Assembly (NCBI GenBank): GCA_965216445.1
Contig: OZ244166.1
Span: 2,294,001-2,358,000 of the forward strand
From: MA-ANB-1 sp965216445
GTDB lineage: Bacteria > Actinomycetota > Acidimicrobiia > Spongiisociales > ZC4RG35
Length of the DNA: 64,000 bases
Reading direction: 5' to 3'
This document shows, piece after piece, positions 17,678-25,918 of the stretch (positions are counted from its first letter, which is position 1; every line of letters begins with the position of its first letter). A model generated the notes under the pieces. The model had not been told where the DNA came from and searched no databases. It worked only from the letters and a program-made list of their open reading frames with translations. The position numbers and the translations under genes are program-made.

Positions 17678-18139
17678 ATGGCAAGCATTGAGTACACGAA
17701 CTATTTCTTCGCCGGTTTAGCACTTGTTTCCCTCGTCGTCCTCGCCGTCCTCGCGGTAACCCGCACAAGGACAACTTGGGGTATCGGAATCGCGTTACTC
17801 GGGCTGATTGTTGGTGTGACATCGGCCCTTCAAACGGATCCTCGTAACATGAGGGAGCAGAATCAGCCTCTGGTGATGGCTCAGACGGACTCACCATCCG
17901 TGGACCTCGAACTCATCGGCAGTTGCCTATCGATATATCGGTTGGTGGGCCCATTCGCATTCAATCGTGGCAACGACCAGTTCCCGGGCGATACATGGGC
18001 AATGCAGCCTCCTGAAGTGTGCAACGCACGAGGCAACATGGGAACAGTGAATCTGCCGGACTCGGTGAAAGGTGATGGATGGGTGCTCTGCGATTGGGAC
18101 AGCTGCTGGCCACTAACGGTCCAGCAAGAAGACAGCTAG
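17678..18139 (+). CDS. Small membrane protein of the insert, unknown function
   Basis: I do not recognise this protein. From the ATG at 17678 it has 153 residues: two hydrophobic helices (YFFAGLALVSLVVLAVLAV and WGIGIALLGLIVGVTSAL) and a likely exported C-terminal domain with four cysteines (GSCLSIY, PEVCNARG, WVLCDWDSCWPL). A TTG at 17639 with AAGG upstream would add 13 residues. It follows the protease by 15-55 nt and is probably cotranscribed. Paired cysteines suggest an extracytoplasmic disulfide-bonded domain, perhaps a partner or inhibitor of the protease; that is inference. Confidence 0.6.
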   Translation: MASIEYTNYFFAGLALVSLVVLAVLAVTRTRTTWGIGIALLGLIVGVTSALQTDPRNMREQNQPLVMAQTDSPSVDLELIGSCLSIYRLVGPFAFNRGNDQFPGDTWAMQPPEVCNARGNMGTVNLPDSVKGDGWVLCDWDSCWPLTVQQEDS

Positions 18140-18220
18140 ATGGTACTCCTGTCGAGACACACCTAGTTGAGGCGTGGTTCTTCAGCCTCGTGCGGCAACA
18201 AGGTGACCGCCACAGCATTG

Positions 18221-18279
18221 AAGAAAACAAGTTCTGTGAAGGTTTAGACCGCTGTACGGCGACCAGACCCTCACAGAAC
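18221..18279 (-). terminator. Intrinsic terminator after map
   Basis: A 9-bp stem (GTTCTGTGA at 18231-18239 with TCACAGAAC at 18271-18279) encloses a 31 nt loop. On the minus strand it is followed by TTGTTTTCTT. The stem overlaps the map stop codon. It would end the spc operon transcript at map and so separate it from the alpha genes. Confidence 0.6.
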
Positions 18280-19065
18280 GGGTTCTGACTCCAATTCCTC
18301 CACCGGAACCGGTGTTGCTCCTGCGGTGAACACCATGGGCCCGTCGGGGGTTATGGCGACAGTGTGCTCGAAATGAGCAGAGAGGCTGCCGTCTTCGGTA
18401 CGCACCGTCCAACCGTCGGCGTCGACCTTGGTGTGACGGCGCCCGACGTTGAACATCGGCTCGATGCAAAGGGCCATGCCTTTGCGTAGCTTCATCCCCG
18501 AGCCGGGCTCCCCATAGTTGGGAACCTGGGGCTCCTCATGCATGTTGCGACCAATCCCGTGACCCACGTATTCCTCGACGATTCCGTAACCGTGTGTGGT
18601 CCCGATGTTCGCCACTGCCGCACCGATGTCACCAAGTCGGTTGCCATGGCGAACCTCACGGATGCCTGCCCATAGGGCCTCTTCGGTTTTCTCAATGAGA
18701 TGGGCAGCCTCATCACTGATCTCACCAACTCCAACCGTGAAAGCCGCATCGCCATGGAAGCCCTCGTAGATCGCGCCGGCATCCACCGAGAGGATGTCAC
18801 CATCCTTGAGCCTGTACTCCGAAGGTATGCCATGAACGATCACATCGTTTGGTGATAGGCAGAGCGTGGCCGGATAGCTGCCGTGGTAACCCAAGAAAGA
18901 CGAGGTACAGCCTCGTTCCTCGAGAATTCGGGCTGAGATCGCCTCCAGTTCGAGCAAAGATGCACCAGGGACCGCCGCTTCGCGGACCGCGGTATGGATG
19001 GCGGCGACGGTTGCTCCTGCGACCTCCATCTTGGCGAACTCTCGCCGACTCTTGATGCTGATCAT
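18271..19065 (-). CDS. map: Methionine aminopeptidase, type I
   Basis: Map removes the initiator methionine cotranslationally. The 264-residue product has the five metal ligands in expected contexts: DGDILSVDAGA, FHGDAAFTVG, the His of VGHGIGRNMHEEP, the Glu of CIEPMF and the Glu in the final LSAHFEHTVAI region. It lies 5 nt after adk, in the classical secY-adk-map order, but the usual downstream infA is replaced by the plus-strand insert. Confidence 0.97.
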   Translation of the reverse strand: MISIKSRREFAKMEVAGATVAAIHTAVREAAVPGASLLELEAISARILEERGCTSSFLGYHGSYPATLCLSPNDVIVHGIPSEYRLKDGDILSVDAGAIYEGFHGDAAFTVGVGEISDEAAHLIEKTEEALWAGIREVRHGNRLGDIGAAVANIGTTHGYGIVEEYVGHGIGRNMHEEPQVPNYGEPGSGMKLRKGMALCIEPMFNVGRRHTKVDADGWTVRTEDGSLSAHFEHTVAITPDGPMVFTAGATPVPVEELESEPVL

Positions 19066-19070
19066 GCCGA

Positions 19071-19643
19071 TCAGGCCTCGGATTGGGCGACAGCCGACAA
19101 GGAGTCGAGAGCAGCCAGGATCCTGTTGGCCACCTCGTCCATGTCACCGAGACCGTCGACATGAACGATCAAGCCCCTCGCTCCGTAGATATCAAGCAAA
19201 GGTGCTGTCTGCTGCTCATAAACGTGGAAGCGATTGCGGATGGTCTCTTCGGTGTCATCGGCACGCCCTCTCGCCAACAAACGGTCGACCAGAGCGTCCT
19301 CCTCGACGTCGAAGACCACAACCGCGTCGAGACCTTCTTCGCCGATCAACTCATCCAGCGCTTCTACCTGGGGTGCCGTTCTGGGGAAGCCGTCGAGAAT
19401 GAAGCCGCCCTCGGCGTCGTCCAGTTGGAGGCGGCCGGCGAGCATCGACACGGTGATCTCGTCGGGGACATAGCCACCCGATCTCATGATCTCGTCGACC
19501 TGAAGCCCGAGTTCGGTCCCGCTGGAGACGTGATGACGGAACATCTCACCAGTAGAGACGTGGGGGATTCCGAGTTTCTCGGCAACGCGTTCGGCCTGAG
19601 TGCCTTTTCCGGCCCCCGGTGGTCCGATGAACAAGAGGTTCAC
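19071..19643 (-). CDS. adk: Adenylate kinase, short form
   Basis: Adk equilibrates AMP, ADP and ATP. The 190-residue product begins MNLLFIGPPGAGKGTQAERV, with the P-loop at GPPGAGKGT, followed by STGEMFR, FILDGFPRT and the short lid RGRADDTEETIRNRF. It lacks the ~27-residue zinc or hydrophobic lid insertion of long forms, as in many actinobacteria. The start codon is GTG; its Shine-Dalgarno GGAGG (6 nt away) is supplied by the palindromic repeat that begins right at the start codon. Confidence 0.97.
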   Translation of the reverse strand: MNLLFIGPPGAGKGTQAERVAEKLGIPHVSTGEMFRHHVSSGTELGLQVDEIMRSGGYVPDEITVSMLAGRLQLDDAEGGFILDGFPRTAPQVEALDELIGEEGLDAVVVFDVEEDALVDRLLARGRADDTEETIRNRFHVYEQQTAPLLDIYGARGLIVHVDGLGDMDEVANRILAALDSLSAVAQSEA

Positions 19644-19926
19644 ACTCTCCCTCCTTCAGGAGGGAGTACCCCGAACAAAGTGAGGGGGGAGGGTGGAACG
19701 CTCCCAACAACGCCGATCGAAAGAGTCTCAGTCCCCCCTACCTCGCGGGCCTCATCCGCGAACTCTCTCCAAGGTTGGGATCTCTCCCCCCTACTTCCTC
19801 GCCTTATCGGCGAGCAAGAAACTTCCCCCCGTCGATTCCTCCGGGGGGACAGACTCCGGGGGGACAGCGATGCGGCTTCGCCTTTGTAGGGAGACCTCAT
19901 AAGACCTCCGCCGTGAGTTGACGACA
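19644..19926. repeat. Composite repeat-rich spacer between secY and adk
   Basis: These 283 nt carry no gene but several repeat types. A palindrome CTCCCTCC-TTCA-GGAGGGAG with a conserved tail (19644-19697) is shared with 46001-46056. Two CCCCCCTAC copies follow, each before a stem (CTCGCGGGCCTCATCCGCGA and CTCGCC-TTAT-CGGCGAG). Near the secY side there is a direct repeat of CTCCGGGGGGACAG. Similar GC-rich palindromes occur in other gaps of this operon, so this looks like an accumulation of short insertion-type repeats. Confidence 0.75.
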
Positions 19927-21240
19927 TCACGTGAGGATTCCCTCATAGTTACGCATGGTGAGTTGCGACTCGATCTGCTTCATCGTTTCCAACGCAACCC
20001 CGACGACGATCAGAATCGATACGCCGGAGAAGGCAATGGAGATACCCCAAACGGCCCCGGCGATTGCGGGAAGGATCGAGATGAGTCCGAGGAAAATCGA
20101 CCCAGGCAGGGTGATCCTGTTGAGAATGAAACCAAGGTGTTTGGCCGTTTGGCGACCGGGCCGGACACCAGGAACGAACCCACCCTGACGTTGGATCATC
20201 TCAGCCTGCTTCTCGGGATCGAACTGGATCGCGGTGTAGAAGTAAGTGAAGAAGATCACCAGGGCAAACAGGATAAGGATGTACCACCAGCTCACACCGT
20301 GCGCTCCTCCACCGAGGTTGTCGTCAATCCAGCGGTAGACCGATTGCACCCAAGCGGCATCCGAGGGGATCGCAGTGATGATCAGCGATGGAATCAGAAG
20401 TACCGAGGTAGCAAAGATCACCGGGATAACACCTGCGGTGTTGACCTTGAGCGGGATGTAGGTGGACTGACCACCCATGACCCGACGACCCCGGACGCGC
20501 TTGGCGAACTGGATGGGGATACGACGCTGACCTTGGTCCACGTAGATGATCGACACGATCATCGCCATGAAGACCAGCAAAATAACGATGAAGCGCATGG
20601 GCAGACCGGCTGCAACCGTCTGACCCCAGATCTGACCAAAGATGAACGGAAACTGGCTGAGGATGGATACGAAAATGATCAGTGACATCCCGTTTCCAAC
20701 GCCACGTTGGGTGATCAACTCACCAAGCCACATCACCATTGCAGTACCAGCTGTCATCGTCAGAACGATGAGGATCACCCGGGCGGGTGTGTAGTTGGGA
20801 ATCAGGTCGATACCGTTGGTGAATCGTCCGGAATGGAAAAGGAACGTAAAACCTGTCGACTGAATCAGGGCCAGGACGACAGTGACGTACCGGGTCCACT
20901 GGGTGATCACCTTGCGGCCAGATTCACCTTCGTCCTGAAGCGACTGCAACTTCGGGATTACGACGGTGAGCAGCTGCATGATGATGGATGCAGTGATGTA
21001 AGGGATGATTCCCAACGCAAAGACAGAAAACTGTTCCAACGCACCACCGGAGAACAAGTTGAGGAGACCGTAGATCCCACCGGCCTGCTGCTGTTGTTGG
21101 AACAGCGAGACCGCATCGAGATCGATACCGGGCACCGGGATGGTGGCACCCAATCGGTAGACCCCAAACATCGCAAGCGTGAAGAGAATCTTCGCCCGCA
21201 AGTCCGGGATCTTGAACATGTTTCTGTATATGGAAAGCAT
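19927..21240 (-). CDS. secY: Protein translocase subunit SecY
   Basis: SecY is the channel of the Sec translocon. The 437-residue product has ten predicted membrane helices and starts MLSIYRNMFKIPDLRAKILF. LGIIPYITASIIMQLL marks the second helix region, QRGVGNGMSLIIF the fourth to fifth, and the cytoplasmic loop GFVPGVRPGRQTAKHL precedes the ninth. The C-terminus MKQIESQLTMRNYEG is canonical. It lies 80 nt downstream of rplO and is separated from adk by a repeat-rich spacer. Confidence 0.98.
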   Translation of the reverse strand: MLSIYRNMFKIPDLRAKILFTLAMFGVYRLGATIPVPGIDLDAVSLFQQQQQAGGIYGLLNLFSGGALEQFSVFALGIIPYITASIIMQLLTVVIPKLQSLQDEGESGRKVITQWTRYVTVVLALIQSTGFTFLFHSGRFTNGIDLIPNYTPARVILIVLTMTAGTAMVMWLGELITQRGVGNGMSLIIFVSILSQFPFIFGQIWGQTVAAGLPMRFIVILLVFMAMIVSIIYVDQGQRRIPIQFAKRVRGRRVMGGQSTYIPLKVNTAGVIPVIFATSVLLIPSLIITAIPSDAAWVQSVYRWIDDNLGGGAHGVSWWYILILFALVIFFTYFYTAIQFDPEKQAEMIQRQGGFVPGVRPGRQTAKHLGFILNRITLPGSIFLGLISILPAIAGAVWGISIAFSGVSILIVVGVALETMKQIESQLTMRNYEGILT

Positions 21241-21320
21241 TCCGGTCCTAGTAGCTATTTACGCCCAGACCCACATTGTCCTACGACTTGGGGTCTAAAC
21301 ACGACAGGAGACGGCCGAGA

Positions 21321-21776
21321 TCAGATGACTTCGACCGTTCCCCCCGCCTTTTCAATCTTTTCCTTGGCTGCCGCGCTGAAGGCGTGAGCCTTCACGGTCA
21401 ATGCCCGGTCGAGGTCACCCTCAGCAAGGACCTTGACCCGTCCCTTGTGCCTGATCAGCCCGCGCTCACGGAGCGACTCCGGTGTCACTTCACTGCCTGC
21501 CTTGAAATCGGCGAACGATGTCAGGTTGACAACGGCGAAGGCTTCCTTGTTGGGATTGGTGAAACCGCGAAGCTTGGGGAGACGCATGGCGAGTGGGGTC
21601 TGCCCACCCTCGAAACCCGGGCGCAACGTGTTGCGCGCCTTGAGGCCTTTGGTCCCACGGCCTGCGGTCTTACCTCGGCGGCCACCCTCACCGCGACCAA
21701 CCCTGATCTTCTTCTTTTTCGAACCAGGAGCTGGTGTGAGGTTGTGCAGCTTCAGTTGTTCTTTCTTTTCAGTCAT
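21321..21776 (-). CDS. rplO: 50S ribosomal protein L15
   Basis: The product has L15 features: LHNLTPAPGSKKKKIRVGRG, GGQTPLAMRLPKLRGF and a C-terminal HAFSAAAKEKIEKAGG. I use the ATG at 21776 (151 residues, MTEKKEQLKLHNL); a TTG two codons upstream is also open. It is 26 nt downstream of rpmD. Confidence 0.97.
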   Translation of the reverse strand: MTEKKEQLKLHNLTPAPGSKKKKIRVGRGEGGRRGKTAGRGTKGLKARNTLRPGFEGGQTPLAMRLPKLRGFTNPNKEAFAVVNLTSFADFKAGSEVTPESLRERGLIRHKGRVKVLAEGDLDRALTVKAHAFSAAAKEKIEKAGGTVEVI

Positions 21777-21802
21777 TTTCAATCACTAACCACTCGTGGC
21801 CA

Positions 21803-22018
21803 TCAAATCTCGTCGCTCGACGAGGATTCGTCGACATCGACGAGATGAGCCACTTGTTTCAACATTCCACGGAGACTCGGCGAGTCTTTCTGGGTCACAC
21901 TCTGACGAATCTTCCTGAGCCCCAAGGATTCGACGGTCGCCCGTGTTTTGGGTTTCTCGCCGATGAGCGATTTCTTGAGCGTCAGTGTGACTGTCTTTTC
22001 TTTTGTCTTGGCACTCAT
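21803..22018 (-). CDS. rpmD: 50S ribosomal protein L30
   Basis: The 71-residue product has the L30 core TLTLKKSLIGEKPKTRATVESLGLRK split over its two strands and helix, and GMLKQVAHLVDVDE. The last residues (DESSSSDEI) form an acidic tail beyond the ordinary ~60-residue length. Its ATG overlaps the rpsE stop by 4 nt (ATGA). Confidence 0.96.
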   Translation of the reverse strand: MSAKTKEKTVTLTLKKSLIGEKPKTRATVESLGLRKIRQSVTQKDSPSLRGMLKQVAHLVDVDESSSSDEI

Positions 22019-22602
22019 GATTTGGTCGATTCTGTATGGGCACGGAGCGACTCAGTCGACCTATACGCCTGGAGCAAGCCGGGAGGAACGATGTCTTCGG
22101 CCTTCTTGCCGCGAAGGCGAGCCACTTCGTCGGGACGTCGCTGTCCGGTCAGAGCGTTCATGGCGGCGCGGGCCACATTGAGATGTGTCGGGGATCCGAG
22201 AGACTTAGCCAGGGCGTCTTTGATCCCGGCGGCCTCGAGAATCTGTCTCACGGCTCCACCGGCGATAACTCCGGTACCTGGAGCGGCAGGCTTGACGAGG
22301 ACACGGGAAGCACCGTGCTCACCCACGATCTGGTGGACAACGGTCTGTCCGGCCATGGGTATCTCCACCATGTCGCGACGGGCGATTTCCATCCCTTTTT
22401 GAATCGCAGCGGGAACTTCTTTGGCTTTCCCGTAACCGACACCAACCTTGCCATTCCCGTCACCAACGACCACCAGAGCCGTGAAGCTGAAGCGGCGTCC
22501 ACCCTGGACGACCTTGGCCACACGATTGATCTGGATGACTCGCTCGTCGAACGGACTTTGGTTTCTATCATCCCGCCGATTGCTTCTGTTCTGCTGGGCC
22601 AT
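22015..22602 (-). CDS. rpsE: 30S ribosomal protein S5
   Basis: The 195-residue product has the S5 double-stranded RNA-binding N-domain (INRVAKVVQGGRRFSFTALVVVGDG in adjoining segments, with GKVGVGYGKAKEVPAAI) and the C-domain with VLVKPAAPGTGVIAGGAVR. It lies between rplR and rpmD as usual. The protein contributes to decoding accuracy with S4. Confidence 0.98.
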   Translation of the reverse strand: MAQQNRSNRRDDRNQSPFDERVIQINRVAKVVQGGRRFSFTALVVVGDGNGKVGVGYGKAKEVPAAIQKGMEIARRDMVEIPMAGQTVVHQIVGEHGASRVLVKPAAPGTGVIAGGAVRQILEAAGIKDALAKSLGSPTHLNVARAAMNALTGQRRPDEVARLRGKKAEDIVPPGLLQAYRSTESLRAHTESTKS

Positions 22603-22644
22603 TAGATCAAGCTCCGATTTCTAAGAGGCGTGCGATGTGTCATA

Positions 22645-23001
22645 TCAGAACTCCAGTCCTGCTTTACGGGCGGCTTCGGCGAGGGCCTTGATTTTTCCGT
22701 GGTACTTGTAACCGCCGCGATCAAACACAACTGCCGAGACACCAGCTTCTTTGGCGCGTTCGGCCACGAGTTTGCCGACTTTCGCAGCCGTTTCCTCTGT
22801 CAGCGTCTCAGACCTGAGGTCTTTCTCTTGTGACGAAGCTGACGCCACTGTGTGACCGGCGACATCGTCGATGACCTGCACGTAGATGTACCGGTTGCTG
22901 CGATAGACCGCCAAACGGGGTCGATCCGCGGTACCGGACAGGTTCTTGCGCACTCGGTTGTGACGACGATGGCGTGCCGCTGTTCGTGTTGTGGCCATCA
23001 T
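22645..23001 (-). CDS. rplR: 50S ribosomal protein L18
   Basis: The 118-residue product contains RHRRVRK-type basic N-terminal sequence, then RPRLAVYRSNRYIYVQVID and the C-terminal VFDRGGYKYHGKIKALAEAAR. L18 binds 5S rRNA. Two consecutive ATG codons are possible starts; the first overlaps the rplF stop as ATGA. Confidence 0.97.
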   Translation of the reverse strand: MMATTRTAARHRRHNRVRKNLSGTADRPRLAVYRSNRYIYVQVIDDVAGHTVASASSQEKDLRSETLTEETAAKVGKLVAERAKEAGVSAVVFDRGGYKYHGKIKALAEAARKAGLEF

Positions 23002-23534
23002 TTACCTGCCTTTCCGGCTTTCCGGCGCACGTACTCGCCTGCGTACCGGATCCCTTTGCCCTTGTAAGGCTCGGGAGGTCGAACTTTGCGGATGTTGGCT
23101 GCCACCTGGCCGACTCTCTCTTTGTCGATTCCGCTGACGATGATCTTGGTCGGCTCGGGAACCTCAAACGTGATTCCCTCGGGAGCCTTGACGTTCACTG
23201 AGTGACTAAACCCAACGAGCAGTTCGATGTCCCTACCTTTGAGGGACGCGCGATAGCCGACTCCTTGAATCTCGAGTTCCTTGGAGAATCCTTCTGTGAC
23301 TCCTTCGACCATGTTCGCAAACAGGGCGCGAGAAAGACCATGGAGTGCCCTTTCTTGAGGGCTGTCCCCGCTTCGACTCACAGTGATGACGTTGTCATCG
23401 AGTTCGATGCCAACCCGGTCGGTGAAGACACGCGACAACTCGCCCTTGGTTCCCTTGACGGTGACTTTGGACCCGTCGACCTTCACGTCCACTCCGGAAG
23501 GGATCTCAATCGGCATCTTTCCTATGCGACTCAT
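22998..23534 (-). CDS. rplF: 50S ribosomal protein L6
   Basis: The product starts MSRIGKMPIEIPSGVDVKVD and contains LSRALFANMVEGVTEGFSKEL, VGYRASLKG and the conserved PEPYKGKGIRYAGE near the C-terminus, giving 178 residues, the family norm. The open frame extends upstream by 68 codons into rpsH, but that part is unrelated to L6. The start lies one base from the rpsH stop codon. Confidence 0.97.
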   Translation of the reverse strand: MSRIGKMPIEIPSGVDVKVDGSKVTVKGTKGELSRVFTDRVGIELDDNVITVSRSGDSPQERALHGLSRALFANMVEGVTEGFSKELEIQGVGYRASLKGRDIELLVGFSHSVNVKAPEGITFEVPEPTKIIVSGIDKERVGQVAANIRKVRPPEPYKGKGIRYAGEYVRRKAGKAGK

Positions 23535-23535
23535 G

Positions 23536-23931
23536 TCACCACACCTCACAGAGGATCTCGCCACCGAGCCGGCGACGACGGGCTTCGCGGTCGGGAAGTA
23601 GTCCCTGGCTGGTCGATACGACGGCAACGCCGATCCCACCTTGGACACGGGGCAGCTCCCCGGCTCCGCGGTAGATCCGGTGCCCCGGAGTCGATATCCG
23701 CTTGATACCTTCAATGGCGGGCCGACGCCGCTCTCCATAGCGGAGAACGAGCTCTAGCTGCGTGTGTGCGCCGTCGTCCTTCTTCTCGAAACGGTCGATG
23801 AAACCCTCATCGACCAGGATTTGGGCGATGCCCACCTTCAGCTTCGAGGCTGGCATTGTCACGCGCTCGTGGCCGACCGCAACTGCGTTGCGGATGCGGG
23901 TCAGCATGTCGGAAATTGGATCAGTGATCAT
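23536..23931 (-). CDS. rpsH: 30S ribosomal protein S8
   Basis: The product starts MITDPISDMLTRIRNA and ends with GIGVAVVSTSQGLLPDREARRR and a short tail, as in S8. I use the ATG that overlaps the rpsN stop (TAATG), for 131 residues; a TTG two codons upstream is open. S8 is the autoregulator of the spc operon in E. coli; whether it is here is not visible. Confidence 0.97.
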   Translation of the reverse strand: MITDPISDMLTRIRNAVAVGHERVTMPASKLKVGIAQILVDEGFIDRFEKKDDGAHTQLELVLRYGERRRPAIEGIKRISTPGHRIYRGAGELPRVQGGIGVAVVSTSQGLLPDREARRRRLGGEILCEVW

Positions 23932-24116
23932 TACCAACTCGCCTTTCTCACACCCGGCAGCTCACCAGCCGAAGCAAGCTCACGAACACAGATTCGACAC
24001 ATCCCGAAGTCTCGGAGATATGCACGGGAGCGTCCGCACCTCTTGCATCGGTTGTAGCCGCGCACTTTGAATTTTGGTTTGCGATTTGCTTTCGCGATTA
24101 GAGATTTCTTGGCCAT
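23931..24116 (-). CDS. rpsN: 30S ribosomal protein S14, zinc type
   Basis: The 61-residue product is the short zinc-binding S14: MAKKSLIAKANRKPKFKVR, then CKRCGRS and CRICVREL as the two CxxC pairs, ending GVRKASW. The upstream in-frame extension (23 codons) lies mostly in rplE and is not part of the gene. It is placed between rplE and rpsH. Confidence 0.97.
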   Translation of the reverse strand: MAKKSLIAKANRKPKFKVRGYNRCKRCGRSRAYLRDFGMCRICVRELASAGELPGVRKASW

Positions 24117-24120
24117 TTGT

Positions 24121-24678
24121 CTAGACCCCTGTGTTCTTACGGAAGGGAAATCCGAAGGCTTCAAGTAGAGCCTTCGCTTGTTCATTGTCGGGGGCGGTTG
24201 TACAGATCGTGATGTCCATTCCGCGAGTCGTGTTCACCGAGTCGAAATCGATCTCAGGGAAAATCAGTTGCTCCGTGACACCAAACGTGTAGTTACCGCG
24301 ACCATCGAAGGACTTCGGGTTGAGGCCGCGGAAGTCCCGGATCCTTGGGATAGCGACCGCAAGCAAACGGTCGAAAAACTCCCACATTCTGGGACCGCGC
24401 AACGTCACTGACACTCCTACAGCCAAGCCCTCACGAAGCTTGAATCCTGCGATGGACTTACGGGCCTGATTGACCCGCGGCTTCTGGCCGGTGATCAAGC
24501 TGAGCTCGTCGGCGGCCTCGCCGACCGCCTTACGGTCGTTGATGGCCTCGCCCACGCCCATGTTGACGACGATCTTCTCGAGTACGGGGGTCTCCATTGG
24601 ATTGCCCAGTCCCAACTCGGACTGCAGTTTCGCTGCAATCTCTTCGGAGTAGAGGGTCTTCAAACGGGGGGCGCTCAT
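24121..24678 (-). CDS. rplE: 50S ribosomal protein L5
   Basis: The 185-residue product has L5 motifs VVNMGVGEAINDRKAV, GQKPRVNQARKSIAGFKLREG and GRGNYTFGVTEQLIFPEI. L5 binds 5S rRNA and forms an inter-subunit bridge. The ATG overlaps the rplX stop (ATGA). Confidence 0.98.
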   Translation of the reverse strand: MSAPRLKTLYSEEIAAKLQSELGLGNPMETPVLEKIVVNMGVGEAINDRKAVGEAADELSLITGQKPRVNQARKSIAGFKLREGLAVGVSVTLRGPRMWEFFDRLLAVAIPRIRDFRGLNPKSFDGRGNYTFGVTEQLIFPEIDFDSVNTTRGMDITICTTAPDNEQAKALLEAFGFPFRKNTGV

Positions 24679-24980
24679 AGCTCACCTCCACACTTGCGAC
24701 AGACACGGGTTTTGTTCCCGTCATCGTCGATCTCGTATCCGATTCGCGTCGGGCCACATTCCTCACAGACGATCATGACGTTCGAGGCATCGATCGGCAT
24801 GTCTTTGTCGATGATCCCTCCCTGCATGGTCTGTCCGGTGGGACGGGTATGGCGCTTGGCGGTATTGACACCCTCGACGAGCACCTTGTTCTTGTCACGC
24901 AAGACACGAGTGATGTGCGATTCGACTCCGGCGTCTTTGCCGGAGATGACCATCACGGTGTCTCCCTTTTTGAGTTTCAT
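24675..24980 (-). CDS. rplX: 50S ribosomal protein L24
   Basis: The product starts MKLKKGDTVMVISGKDAG, a KOW motif, with NTAKRHTRPTGQTMQGG in the middle. Its C-terminus holds CEECGPTRIGYEI and CRKCG, two CxxC pairs that may bind zinc. The true start is the ATG at 24980 with AGGAGT upstream (101 residues); the long upstream open frame is antisense noise. A hairpin pair lies immediately upstream in the gap to rplN. Confidence 0.96.
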   Translation of the reverse strand: MKLKKGDTVMVISGKDAGVESHITRVLRDKNKVLVEGVNTAKRHTRPTGQTMQGGIIDKDMPIDASNVMIVCEECGPTRIGYEIDDDGNKTRVCRKCGGEL

Positions 24981-25006
24981 GAGGACTCCTGTAAGTGGTA
25001 TCGCGA

Positions 25007-25047
25007 CGAGTTTGCGGAGCAAACTCGCAAGGAACCCGCAGGGTTCC
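25007..25047. repeat. Twin perfect hairpins in the rplN-rplX gap
   Basis: Two adjacent perfect stems fill most of the 82 nt gap: CGAGTTTGC-GGA-GCAAACTCG (25007-25027) and GGAACCC-GCA-GGGTTCC (25031-25047). Neither has a U-tract, so they are not intrinsic terminators. They resemble short palindromic repeat insertions seen in other gaps of this operon. Confidence 0.7.
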
Positions 25048-25062
25048 CGTCGGCCGGCATCA

Positions 25063-25431
25063 TCACAGCACCTCCGGGGCGAGCGAGACGATGCGCATGA
25101 AGCGACGGTCCCTGAGTTCACGGGCCACCGGGCCGAAGATGCGGGTGCCGCGCGGCTGCAAGTTGGTGTCGATGATGACGCAAGCGTTCTCATCGAACCG
25201 GATGTATGAGCCATCGGGTCGACGAGATTCCTTCTTGGTCCTGACGACAACGGCCCGCACCACTTCACCTTTCTTGACGGTGCCACCGGGGGTGGCGTCT
25301 TTAACGGCGCCAACAAAGATGTCGCCTACGCCGGCATACCTCCGCGACGAGCCACCAAGCACACGGATGCAGAGCACCTCACGGGCACCGCTGTTGTCGG
25401 CCACCTTGACGCGCGATTCCTGCTGGATCAT
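25063..25431 (-). CDS. rplN: 50S ribosomal protein L14
   Basis: The 122-residue product starts MIQQESRVKVADNSGAREVL and contains the L14 signature GDIFVGAVKDATPGGTVKKG and FDENACVIID. The ATG overlaps the rpsQ stop as ATGA; eleven further upstream codons are open but not part of L14. Confidence 0.98.
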   Translation of the reverse strand: MIQQESRVKVADNSGAREVLCIRVLGGSSRRYAGVGDIFVGAVKDATPGGTVKKGEVVRAVVVRTKKESRRPDGSYIRFDENACVIIDTNLQPRGTRIFGPVARELRDRRFMRIVSLAPEVL

Positions 25432-25694
25432 CTGGCACGCTCCACGATTTCCACCACACGCCACCGCTTCTGCTTGGAGAGAGGGCGGGTTTCCATGATC
25501 CGAACGGTGTCGCCAGAGTTGGCGTCGTTGTTCTCGTCATGGGCGTGGAATTTGGTGCTGGTTCGCACGACCTTGTCATACCGGGGGTGGGTGGACTGAT
25601 AAGGAACCTCAACAGTCACGGTCTTGTCCCTGGAATCGGAGGTCACAACGCCGACACGCGTCTTGCGACGATTTCTGGTTGTGTTTTCAGCCAT
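25428..25694 (-). CDS. rpsQ: 30S ribosomal protein S17
   Basis: The 88-residue product has the OB-fold S17 core RKTRVGVVTSDSRDKTVTVEV and GDTVRIMETRPLSKQKRWRV. It binds 16S rRNA early in assembly. Its start overlaps the rpmC stop by one base and its stop overlaps the rplN start. Confidence 0.98.
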   Translation of the reverse strand: MAENTTRNRRKTRVGVVTSDSRDKTVTVEVPYQSTHPRYDKVVRTSTKFHAHDENNDANSGDTVRIMETRPLSKQKRWRVVEIVERAR

Positions 25695-25918
25695 CAGGCA
25701 CTCTCCTCAGCAGTAGCCAAAGCGGCATCGGTCAGGTCACGCTCACGCATCACAGTGAGGATGCGGGCGATGTCCTTCTTGACTTCTTTGATTCGAGAGG
25801 TGTTGTCGAGTTGGTTGGTGGCTACTTGAAAGCGCAGATTGAACTGCTCTTCTTTTGCCTCCGCCAACGCTTCCAACAACTCTTCGTGGGTCATTTCGCG
25901 GATCTCGGCAGGACTCAT
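25694..25918 (-). CDS. rpmC: 50S ribosomal protein L29
   Basis: The 74-residue product is a two-helix L29: EIREMTHEELLEALAEAKEE, FNLRFQVATNQLDNTSRIKEV and KDIARILTVMRERD. It sits at the tunnel exit near trigger factor. The ATG overlaps the rplP stop by 4 nt. Confidence 0.97.
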   Translation of the reverse strand: MSPAEIREMTHEELLEALAEAKEEQFNLRFQVATNQLDNTSRIKEVKKDIARILTVMRERDLTDAALATAEESA

